From: Marinoscillum pacificum | Lineage (GTDB): Bacteria > Bacteroidota > Bacteroidia > Cytophagales > Cyclobacteriaceae | DNA length: 64,000 nucleotides | Direction of reading: 5' to 3' | NCBI RefSeq assembly: GCF_024714495.1 | Contig: NZ_JAMZMJ010000009.1 | Coordinates: forward strand, 124,001-188,000 | Part shown: one piece after another, positions 8,002-16,231 of the stretch | How the letters are laid out: each line of letters begins with the position of its first letter | How positions within the stretch are numbered: the stretch's first letter is position 1 | Translations under genes and position numbers: made by a program | Notes under the pieces: model-generated | Told to the model about the DNA's origin: nothing | Database searches by the model: none | The model's input: only the letters and a program-made list of their open reading frames with translations

Positions 8002-9927
8002 ATGCCCTATTCCTGTAAGTGGATATTTTTAATTCTCGTATTTTTTTCAATACACCAGAACTGCCATTCAGCGCAAGTACCTGCCGGAAACACCCGCATT
8101 TCTACTTTGAAGGAGAAACTGTCAACTGCCAGCCTTACAGATCAGGTAAATCTATACAATGAAATTTGTGATGAGTTTGAAAGAATCGCTATTGATTCCA
8201 GTCTATTCTATGCTCAGAAAGGGCTTCAGATTAGCCAGAAGGTCAACTATCTGGAAGGTGAAATTAAGAGCCTGAACAACATAGGGTATCACTACCATGA
8301 AAAAGGAATGTATGATCAAGCACTTTCCTATCATCAGAAAGCATTGGATGAAGCTATTCAAAACCACAACAAACAATCTGAAGCCAAGAGCTGGAACTTC
8401 ATAGCACGTGTTCATCGATCATTGTCCAATATGCCCAAGGCTATTGACTGCTTTTTAAAATCTCTCAATTTGAGATACGAAATAGGAGATAGCACAGGTA
8501 TTGGGATCGTAAGTGGAAATCTTGGTTACCTGTATTGGTCTCTTAATGATTATGAAAATGCCGAAAAGTACCTTAACCAGGCTTTGCATATTGATTTGAT
8601 ATTAAAAGACACTATTTACATAGCTTCAGACTACCTAAATCTTGGCTTATTGGCCCAAAAAAGAGGGAAACTCAAAGAAGGAATAGAATTATCAGAGAGA
8701 GCCATGGCTCTTTTCACCATCAAAGAGGATTGGGAAAGCGTGGCCATTTTGTATGGAAACATCTCTCTAATGTACTCAGAACAAGGAAAATTCCCTCAGG
8801 CGCTTGCCTATCTTGACAAGTCATTTGAGATGAAAAAAGCCATCAACAACTCCAGGTCACTGACTTACACTTATGGCAATTATCAAAAAATCTACCAGGA
8901 CAATAACCAAATGACCAAAGCCATTGAGGCAGGAGAAGAAGCTCTCGAATTTTTAAAAGATCATCCTAATATAGAAGTAAGTCAACGTGTGCTTGGTAGA
9001 CTTGCTGAAGCCTATGAAACGGTGGGAAACTACAACAAAGCTTACTCTGCCTTACAAGAGTTTAACACAGTAAAAGATTCGATTCTTGACATAGAGAAAT
9101 CACGACAAATTAAGCAACTCCAAACAATCTATGAAACGAATCAAAAAGATCTAACAATAGCACAACAAGAAGGTGAACTAAAACTTGCAAATGCTGCAAA
9201 TGCTTTTAAAAGTAAACTGACCTGGACCATCTCGATCGGTCTGATTCTCGTATTTATCTCCATTTTCCTTTTCAGATCTTATCGATTTGCCATTAAATCA
9301 AAGAGAATGGAAAAAGAGTTTACTCAGCAATTGTTACTTGCACACGAACACGAGCGCAAACGCATTTCACAAGACTTGCATGATTCCGTTGGTCAAAGCC
9401 TGATACTCATTAAAAATAAGGTCTCATTACATAGTGACAACACAACCGCCGATATGGTCAGTAAAGCTCTCGAGGAAGTGCGATCGATCTCCAAAGCCTT
9501 GCATCCTTCTACATTGGATAAAATTGGCCTAACAGCCAGTATAGAAAAGCAATTGGAAGAGCTTGATAAGCACACCGATATATTCTTATCATATGAGGTT
9601 GATAATATCGACAGCCTCTTTGACAAGGATCAAGAACTTCAGATTTACCGAATTTTTCAGGAGTCAATTAACAACTTAATTAAGCATTCTAAAACCAAAT
9701 CCGCACTTATAAAAATAGAAAACCAATCCACGCTTGTCAGATTAGAAATCACCGACTATGGCGTGGGATTTGACCTGACATCTGATGCGAGCTCCTTGCA
9801 AGGGCTGGGTATGAAAACGCTAAAAGAACGCACCCAACTACTCAATGGAAAGATTCTGGTGGATTCAACTAAAGGAAAAGGAACAAGCGTTATTTTGCAC
9901 GTAAACAAACCGACCCAACATGTTTGA
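8002..9927 (+). CDS. TPR-repeat sensor histidine kinase (HisKA_3 type)
   Basis: This 641-aa protein has a signal peptide (cleavage near HSAQ, residue 24), a periplasmic array of about six TPR repeats (residues 40-370; e.g. NNIGYHYHEKGMYDQALSYH), one TM helix around 405-425, and a cytoplasmic NarL/DesK-type kinase. The dimerisation/phosphoacceptor motif is ERKRISQDLHDSVGQSL with His460. The ATPase domain shows QESINNLIKHSK (N box), DYGVGFD and GLGMKTLKERTQLLNG. It autophosphorylates and passes phosphate to the response regulator encoded next, which overlaps its 3' end by 8 nt. The signal is unknown; TPR domains suggest sensing a protein or peptide partner in the periplasm. Confidence 0.95.
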   Translation: MPYSCKWIFLILVFFSIHQNCHSAQVPAGNTRISTLKEKLSTASLTDQVNLYNEICDEFERIAIDSSLFYAQKGLQISQKVNYLEGEIKSLNNIGYHYHEKGMYDQALSYHQKALDEAIQNHNKQSEAKSWNFIARVHRSLSNMPKAIDCFLKSLNLRYEIGDSTGIGIVSGNLGYLYWSLNDYENAEKYLNQALHIDLILKDTIYIASDYLNLGLLAQKRGKLKEGIELSERAMALFTIKEDWESVAILYGNISLMYSEQGKFPQALAYLDKSFEMKKAINNSRSLTYTYGNYQKIYQDNNQMTKAIEAGEEALEFLKDHPNIEVSQRVLGRLAEAYETVGNYNKAYSALQEFNTVKDSILDIEKSRQIKQLQTIYETNQKDLTIAQQEGELKLANAANAFKSKLTWTISIGLILVFISIFLFRSYRFAIKSKRMEKEFTQQLLLAHEHERKRISQDLHDSVGQSLILIKNKVSLHSDNTTADMVSKALEEVRSISKALHPSTLDKIGLTASIEKQLEELDKHTDIFLSYEVDNIDSLFDKDQELQIYRIFQESINNLIKHSKTKSALIKIENQSTLVRLEITDYGVGFDLTSDASSLQGLGMKTLKERTQLLNGKILVDSTKGKGTSVILHVNKPTQHV

Positions 9928-10567
9928 ACCGTCTGAGCTTAGTTTGGTAATTGCCGATGATCATCCTTTATTATTACAAGGACTCAAAGACACTTTAGAG
10001 CATTATCATTTCAAACAAATTAATACCTGCTCCAATGGAACCAGCGCTTTGGAAGCCATCATTCAGCACAAACCAGATCTAGCCATTTTGGATATTGAAA
10101 TGCCTTACCTTTCCGGCCTAGCTGTAGCCGAGGAATGTAAAAAACGAGGTATTGATACTAAGGTAATTATCTTATCCTATCACAAAGAATACAAGTTTGT
10201 AGCAAAAGCCAAAGCACTCAATATCAGCGGATATATCTTGAAAGAAGACACCACCACAGAGATCTATAAATGCTTGGAACAAGTCTATTACAATAAGTTT
10301 TATTACAGCCCTTCAATCAGTGAAGAAGTCGCTAGTTCAGACCTGATTACTCAAAAATTACAGCAGCTGTCACCGTCAGAATTAAAAATATTAAAACTCA
10401 TTGCTGATTCCCTGGGGTCACAAACCATTGCTGAGATGCTTCACATATCCGAACGGACTGTAGAGAAGCATCGCAGCAACATTATCACCAAATTAGACAT
10501 TGCCAAGCAGCCAAATAGCCTTTCCATTTGGGCCATTGAACAACGTCATGTAATTGAAGAACTGTAG
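9920..10567 (+). CDS. LuxR/NarL-family response regulator
   Basis: This 215-aa protein carries an N-terminal receiver domain (acidic pair in VIADDHPLLLQG, phosphoacceptor Asp58 in LAILDIEMPY, conserved Lys in GYILKED) and a C-terminal GerE helix-turn-helix (LSPSELKILKLIADSLGSQ, ISERTVEKHRSNI). It is the cognate partner of the TPR kinase, overlapping it by 8 nt (ATGTTTGA). Its stop codon at 10565-10567 directly abuts the stop of the convergent permease gene at 10568, with no intergenic base. Possible targets are the neighbouring permease operons, by proximity only. Confidence 0.95.
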   Translation: MFEPSELSLVIADDHPLLLQGLKDTLEHYHFKQINTCSNGTSALEAIIQHKPDLAILDIEMPYLSGLAVAEECKKRGIDTKVIILSYHKEYKFVAKAKALNISGYILKEDTTTEIYKCLEQVYYNKFYYSPSISEEVASSDLITQKLQQLSPSELKILKLIADSLGSQTIAEMLHISERTVEKHRSNIITKLDIAKQPNSLSIWAIEQRHVIEEL

Positions 10568-13294
10568 TTATTCATCCCTCAATGAATTCACTGGATTTTT
10601 ATAGGCAACTTTTAGAGATTGATAAGTGATCGTTGCTATGGCTACCATGAAGGCTCCTATAATCGCAACAGCAAATACCCACCAGTCAATGGTAGTTCTA
10701 TAGGCAAAATTCGCCAACCATTGATCCACACAATACCATGATAGTGGGCCTGCAATCAGTACTGCAACAATTAGCAGCGAGGAGAACTCTGAAGAGAAAG
10801 ACACCCAAAGCTCGGTGATGCTGGCTCCCAGCACTTTTCTAATGCCTAATTCTTTCACTCTTCTGTCCGCTGCAAAAGCAGCTAAACCAAATAATCCTAG
10901 GCATCCAATCACTAGAGCCAAAGCGGTGAAAACACTTAGAACTACCCCCATTCGCTGTTCAAATAAGAAAGCTCTCTCAAACTCCTGATCCATAAAACTA
11001 TATTCGAACGGAACTGTAGCATCTGCAGATGCCAATACTTCCTCAACTTGCTGAATTACCTCCATTAGCAGAGCGGATGATTGCACTCTAGACTCATTTA
11101 ACTTAAGTGAAAAAAAACTCAATCCTGCACCGTAATCCCAAACCTGATCATTTTTGTGATTAATCATGACTAAAGGGGAGATATTAGATTTGGCACTGTG
11201 GATATTGAAATCCTTGACCACTCCAATCACTTCAAACTCATCTTCATCTCCGGATGCCAAAGCGATTTTCTTCCCTACAATCTCGGCTTCATCAGACCAC
11301 CCCAGTACTTTCACTGCAGATTCATTGATAATGACCTTGTACTTATCTGCTGGCCTTGAGGAGTCATAGTTTCTACCCTCGACAAACTCTACATGCAAAA
11401 GGTCCAAATAATCACCTTCCAATCGAACGTTATTCATTTGAACGACTTCACTATTGACTTCTGCCGCCATGTATCGATCTCCTGATAAGATGTTTGGAGG
11501 AAGACCGAAAGACTTTCCAACTTTAGTAAAAGCAGGTATTGACTCCAACTGTGATTTCAATTGTTCAGTCTCGAACCCAAATTGCTCAATATTGTGAATC
11601 TGTAGCACATTCTCTTTATCCATTCCCAGGTCGAGATTGGAGACATATTTTAATTGTTTCTGAACAAAAGCAGCACAAATGATGAGTGCAATGGAGACTG
11701 TAAACTGAAAAACAACCAATCCATTTCTCACCCACTTTCCTCCTATGGCATGACCTGAGTGACCTTTCAGCGCTTGCACAGGTTTGAAAGCAGAAATCAC
11801 CATGGCAGGATAGAAGCCAGCTAAACCTCCCACGATCAGTATAAAAGCAAGAATTGCCAATATGACGGTCGGTTGACTAAGCAAGTCCACTAAATCCATT
11901 TCTTTGAATGTGAGCATATTGAACCAGTCCACAGAAAGAAAGACCAAACCTATTCCCAACAGAGAAGCCAACGCCACGTACATGATGGATTCTAAAATGA
12001 ATTGATTAACCAAAATGGTCCTGGCAGAACCCAATACTTTCCTCACACCTACTTCCTTAGCTCTACCTGTAGATCGTGCCGTTGATAAGTTCATGAAGTT
12101 GATTGCTGACAATAACAGCACCAAAACACCTATGGCTGTGAATATTTTAATGAACAAAGGATTTCCTGTTGGCCCTAATCCATGATCAGCTGGACTACCG
12201 TCACTGTATACCGTACCTAATGATTGTAGTTCCAAAGTCCATGGATGTCCCTTGGTGAATTCCTCTACGGTTTGATTGAATATTCTTTCGGTAGTTGGGG
12301 CAGCCCACTTGGCAGGGAGTCCCTGAATTCGTTTTTCTAACTGAGCAACATCGACATTAGGTTTTACCAAAACATACGTCCCAAATATGTTCCAGATCCA
12401 CTTCCATCCATTCATATCCATCTGATCTTGATAACTAGACATAGAAGCCAGCATATCAAATTGCAAGTGAGACTGTTCTGGAATATTCTTCAATATCCCG
12501 ACTATTTTAAAGGACTTCCATTTACCATCCCATTCTTTGATTTCGACAGTTTGATTCACTAAATCAGCCATCACAGCGTCATCACCGAAATACCTCGAAG
12601 CTGTTTCCTCTGTCAAAACAATACTGTTCGGCTGAGAAAAAGCAGTTTGCGCATTTCCATGGAGTAGAGTGAAACCGAATAGCTTAAAGAAATTGTCTTC
12701 AGCTCCAAAGATCCGATCCTCTTTAAAAATCGTCTGCTTTTGATCCGGAGTAACCACCAAAGAGCCAATTTGCATCACTCTAGTTACCTCCTCAAATTCA
12801 GGTACTTCTTCCCGCAGTGCGGTAGCCACATTAGGTCCGGTGCTGGCAATCATCTCGTCCCAGTCACCCCAGATACTAGGTTGATTGACACGGTAGATCC
12901 GATCTGCTTTTGTATGAAATTTATCGTAGTTCAGCTCATCGTAGACATAGAGACTAATCATCAAACAAGCTGCTATGCCGAGTGTGAGACCAAAAAGGTT
13001 GATTAAGGTGAATTGTTTCTGCCTCAGCGCATTGCGCCAAGCCAGCGTCATCATGTTTTTGAACATACCTGTATTATTGAGTTTAATTGATCCAAAAATT
13101 GGGCGTACGATTCCTGGTCTGAAGAACCGGATCACATTCCAGGCAAATCGTCGCCTGGCTTTGGTTGCCCCAAAGTCCTCTACATCTTGCTCAAATTGCT
13201 CCTCCAGATCTCCCAGAATGAATTCCTGCAGATTTTTGCGACAATACCACTGGAAAAACCAGATAAAAAGTCCTGGGGGTCTCTGATTATTCAT
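10568..13294 (-). CDS. ABC transporter permease with permease prefix domain, 908 aa
   Basis: I choose ATG 13294 (MNNQRPPGLFIWFFQWYC), which overlaps the padR stop by 8 nt (ATGAATAA), over an upstream in-frame start inside padR. The prefix domain is more divergent (LQEFILGDLEEQFEQD, RPGIVRP). TM1 is near residue 105-125. The periplasmic domain includes EQSHLQFDMLASM, and the coupling motifs are AKEVGVRKVLGSA and VKELGIRKVLGAS. It ends NPVNSLRDE. It is the only permease of operon B, just behind its own PadR. Its length is at the upper end for the family. Confidence 0.93.
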   Translation of the reverse strand: MNNQRPPGLFIWFFQWYCRKNLQEFILGDLEEQFEQDVEDFGATKARRRFAWNVIRFFRPGIVRPIFGSIKLNNTGMFKNMMTLAWRNALRQKQFTLINLFGLTLGIAACLMISLYVYDELNYDKFHTKADRIYRVNQPSIWGDWDEMIASTGPNVATALREEVPEFEEVTRVMQIGSLVVTPDQKQTIFKEDRIFGAEDNFFKLFGFTLLHGNAQTAFSQPNSIVLTEETASRYFGDDAVMADLVNQTVEIKEWDGKWKSFKIVGILKNIPEQSHLQFDMLASMSSYQDQMDMNGWKWIWNIFGTYVLVKPNVDVAQLEKRIQGLPAKWAAPTTERIFNQTVEEFTKGHPWTLELQSLGTVYSDGSPADHGLGPTGNPLFIKIFTAIGVLVLLLSAINFMNLSTARSTGRAKEVGVRKVLGSARTILVNQFILESIMYVALASLLGIGLVFLSVDWFNMLTFKEMDLVDLLSQPTVILAILAFILIVGGLAGFYPAMVISAFKPVQALKGHSGHAIGGKWVRNGLVVFQFTVSIALIICAAFVQKQLKYVSNLDLGMDKENVLQIHNIEQFGFETEQLKSQLESIPAFTKVGKSFGLPPNILSGDRYMAAEVNSEVVQMNNVRLEGDYLDLLHVEFVEGRNYDSSRPADKYKVIINESAVKVLGWSDEAEIVGKKIALASGDEDEFEVIGVVKDFNIHSAKSNISPLVMINHKNDQVWDYGAGLSFFSLKLNESRVQSSALLMEVIQQVEEVLASADATVPFEYSFMDQEFERAFLFEQRMGVVLSVFTALALVIGCLGLFGLAAFAADRRVKELGIRKVLGASITELWVSFSSEFSSLLIVAVLIAGPLSWYCVDQWLANFAYRTTIDWWVFAVAIIGAFMVAIATITYQSLKVAYKNPVNSLRDE

Positions 13295-13622
13295 GAGAAA
13301 ATTTGAGTTGGGGTGTGAGCTCCCACAGACTGGTTCGAGCATCTTTCATTTCCTGAAGAAGTGCTTTCCCAGCATTGGTGATTCTAAAATAGCGCTTGCG
13401 CCTTCCTCCTCTGGCCTGAGTAGCACCTCCCATATCTGATTGTAGAAATCCTTTTTCCTCCAATCGGTAAAGGGTGATGTGCACTGAACTCAGGTTTACC
13501 TCGCGGTTTTGATGCTCTTTGATCGCACTAACGATGGTGTTTCCATAGGCATCATCATTGAGGATCAAGACTACTGTGAGGATGAGCTCCTCAAACTCTC
13601 CTAAGAAATTGGTTCTTCCCAT
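13287..13622 (-). CDS. PadR family transcriptional regulator (operon B)
   Basis: This 111-aa PadR protein has LGEFEELILTVVLILNDDAYGNTI, the recognition region LSSVHITLYRLEEKGFLQS, and the basic wing RGGRRKRYFRIT. It heads a two-gene operon with the 908-aa permease, overlapping it by 8 nt. Its upstream region has a tandem direct repeat that starts only 3 nt before the ATG, consistent with autorepression. It is clearly paralogous to the other two PadR proteins here but has a distinct operator-like sequence. Confidence 0.92.
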   Translation of the reverse strand: MGRTNFLGEFEELILTVVLILNDDAYGNTIVSAIKEHQNREVNLSSVHITLYRLEEKGFLQSDMGGATQARGGRRKRYFRITNAGKALLQEMKDARTSLWELTPQLKFSHE

Positions 13623-13624
13623 TA

Positions 13625-13677
13625 CTATTGAATTTGTAAAACTAATGTACGGAAGTATTTCTATTTAAGTTGTAAAA
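13625..13677 (-). promoter_or_regulatory. Tandem direct repeat upstream of second padR (putative operator)
   Basis: Two 17-nt copies with two mismatches lie at 13625-13641 and 13661-13677, starts 36 nt apart. In padR sense they read TTTTACAAATTCAATAG and TTTTACAACTTAAATAG. They keep a TACAA core resembling the other two padR upstream repeats. The proximal copy nearly touches the start codon. Function is inferred. Confidence 0.5.
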
Positions 13678-13750
13678 GAAATAGAAATAATAGGAATTTT
13701 TAATTCAAACCATTAGAGATTACTGTATTATTTCATGAAGAAAAGACTGT

Positions 13751-16231
13751 TTACTCATCTCTCAAGCATTTGGTTGGGTTAACTCGTGAGGCCCAATATG
13801 CATGGGAACCAACGATCCCGAAAGAAATCAATCCTGCCAACATTCCTACTATAGCAAATATGTGATAAGGCATGTCTATGCGATATACGAAATTTTCCAA
13901 CCATGACTGACTAACCCAAAAAGCTACAGGAATTGCCAATATAAAGGCAATCACAACCCACCCCATAAACGTCTTGGAGAGTAAGAATACTATTTGATAA
14001 GTGTTTGCTCCAATTACTTTTCGTATGCCTACTTCTTTAGTTCTGGCTTGAATCACCCCCCAGGAAAGAGCTATTAACCCAAATAAAACTATAATAATGG
14101 TTGCTCTTGAAAAAGCATTAACAATTTTCAATAACTTCAAGTCATCCTGATGATACTTTAAAAACTTTTCGTAGGTAGAATAGTAAATCATAGGATCATT
14201 TGGAAGGATCTCATTCCAGACGTTCTCAACTTGCTCCAGTACATCTTTCCTATTCTTACCAGAATAATTCAGGATAATTCGATAATAATTATCCTTGTCC
14301 CCGATCTCAATTATGGCAGGTTTGATAGAGCTATAAGCAGAAGCGTTCACAAAATCGTCAACTATACCAAGAGCAGGCTCATCTAATTTTGGAATCTTCC
14401 CATCATCGGCGCTTTGCCAACCTAATTTCTGTGCCAATGTTTCATTGATATAGTATCCATTCCTAACCATCTCATTTGGAAGAGTAATACCAACCGTAGA
14501 TAAATAATCCTTATCTCCGGTTATTCTTAATATCTCGGATTGAAATCCATCGATATGATAAAACCATACACCTCCTCCAACGGGTGCTCCATAAGTCAAG
14601 GAGGCATTTTCTACAATTCGTTGAGAAAGTATTTCTGTTTTCAGCAAACTCATTTTACTTCTGGAATCCCTAATGGCTACTTCAAATACAAGTAAATCCT
14701 TTTCCATACCCATTGGACGGTCTTTCACATAATTGATTTGATCAACTATGATTAGGCTACAAATTATTAAGGAAATGGAAATCATGAATTGTGGAACCAG
14801 GAATAGCCTGGCCATTCGAGAACTTATACTTTTGCCCTTATTCAATAGCTTTAAAGGACTGGACTTTTTTAACTTTTCATAAGCAAGAACTCCGATAACT
14901 ATTATCAAAATCAGCATCACACCAGACCAACATGCCACGACTTTATAATTAAAAAGATCATTTGGTTTTAGATTAATTTCCAACCACTGGTTTGTCTGAG
15001 GCAGTAGCAAAGAACTAATAAAGATTGCAACAAATGACCCGATGACCATAAAGACACCTACATCAATCATGACAGACCTTCGCAGTACCATAGCCCCAAC
15101 ACCGAAAACTTGCTTTATGCCTAGTTCTTTTCTTCTTCTATAAGATGACAATAAGAATAGATTGGTGAAATTAAAAACGATTACAATCAACACAAGAATT
15201 ACAATACTCCAGCCTATAAAATATATAGTTGGTGATGTGTAATGATTGAAACTCCAGGAATGATCTGCATCGAAATGAACTTCTTCAAGTGACTGCAAAT
15301 GCAAACGACATTCATAATCTGTTTGCGCAGTTATCTCCTTACCCCTATTAATTAGTGATTCATTTAAAGAAGCTTTTGATTGCTTAACGTAAAATACGGA
15401 TTGAGTAATTGTTTCTGGAATAGGGACTACTGCATCAAACTTTAGTCCAGAATTGTAAGAAGAGATATCAATTACTCCAGATACAACAAAAGACATCTTG
15501 CTTCCTCTTTCATTCACCTCAACTATCTGACCCACTGGATTTTTTGAATAAAACATTCGAAAGGCCATTTCCGATGAAAGTATGATTTCATTTTTTTCAA
15601 GAGGAGACTCATCACTTGTATTCTGAAGTTCCAATTCGAAAAAAGATAGAAAATTAGTATCAACAGCGATAACTAAGGGTTCCAAAAAATCATTAGAAGA
15701 TGCTGCAATTGAGGTGATTTCACTTTTACTAATGCGACACGAATTGGCATACTCAGGACAATCACTTCTTAGGTATGATGTAGCATCATCTGGAATAGAA
15801 GACATCCAAGCGTCACTATTGGGATCAATAAAATCATCTATTAATATTCTAAATACTTCTGACTTGCTAGTTAAGTAGTTGTCTACATCAGATGCTTTGG
15901 TCAGAAAAGAAAGTAACAAATGAATTAACGTCAATCCTACTACTAAACTGCCAATGATTAAGGCAGAATAGATCTTTTGTCTCCATAGAATTCGAAAAGA
16001 ACTCCTAACCTGGTCTTTAAAAATGGGTAGTAGCATTGATTTATTAGTTAATAGTGGCTTTAATAGTCCTGGTCTGAATAACCTTAAGACCTCCAAAGAA
16101 AATCTCCACCTTGACGGGTTAATCTCAAACCTTTCCAGCAAATCGCCCTCTATGTCTTCCACATAGTCCGGATGACAAAACCAGCGGAAGAAGCTAAGTA
16201 GATATTTTGGTGGCGAAGGCTTTTTATTCAT
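13751..16231 (-). CDS. ABC transporter permease with permease prefix domain, divergent subfamily, 826 aa
   Basis: It begins with the prefix domain PPKYLLSFFRWFCHPDYVEDIEG, TM1 is near residue 68-90, the periplasmic region includes NSGLKFDAVVPI, and the second-half coupling motif is TKEVGIRKVIGAN. The first-half motif is degenerate (KELGIKQVFGVG). It closely parallels the 832-aa permease of operon A in length and motif decay. It ends RVNPTKCLRDE, the least conserved tail in the set. The ATG overlaps the previous permease stop by 8 nt (ATGAATAA). It is the last cistron of operon C, ending 129 nt before the next padR start codon. Confidence 0.92.
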   Translation of the reverse strand: MNKKPSPPKYLLSFFRWFCHPDYVEDIEGDLLERFEINPSRWRFSLEVLRLFRPGLLKPLLTNKSMLLPIFKDQVRSSFRILWRQKIYSALIIGSLVVGLTLIHLLLSFLTKASDVDNYLTSKSEVFRILIDDFIDPNSDAWMSSIPDDATSYLRSDCPEYANSCRISKSEITSIAASSNDFLEPLVIAVDTNFLSFFELELQNTSDESPLEKNEIILSSEMAFRMFYSKNPVGQIVEVNERGSKMSFVVSGVIDISSYNSGLKFDAVVPIPETITQSVFYVKQSKASLNESLINRGKEITAQTDYECRLHLQSLEEVHFDADHSWSFNHYTSPTIYFIGWSIVILVLIVIVFNFTNLFLLSSYRRRKELGIKQVFGVGAMVLRRSVMIDVGVFMVIGSFVAIFISSLLLPQTNQWLEINLKPNDLFNYKVVACWSGVMLILIIVIGVLAYEKLKKSSPLKLLNKGKSISSRMARLFLVPQFMISISLIICSLIIVDQINYVKDRPMGMEKDLLVFEVAIRDSRSKMSLLKTEILSQRIVENASLTYGAPVGGGVWFYHIDGFQSEILRITGDKDYLSTVGITLPNEMVRNGYYINETLAQKLGWQSADDGKIPKLDEPALGIVDDFVNASAYSSIKPAIIEIGDKDNYYRIILNYSGKNRKDVLEQVENVWNEILPNDPMIYYSTYEKFLKYHQDDLKLLKIVNAFSRATIIIVLFGLIALSWGVIQARTKEVGIRKVIGANTYQIVFLLSKTFMGWVVIAFILAIPVAFWVSQSWLENFVYRIDMPYHIFAIVGMLAGLISFGIVGSHAYWASRVNPTKCLRDE

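Noticed and set aside
13295-13342. N-terminal extension of the 908-aa permease (16 extra residues)
   Set aside because: It reads through the padR 3' end; the ATG at 13294 fits the repeated 8-nt overlap pattern.
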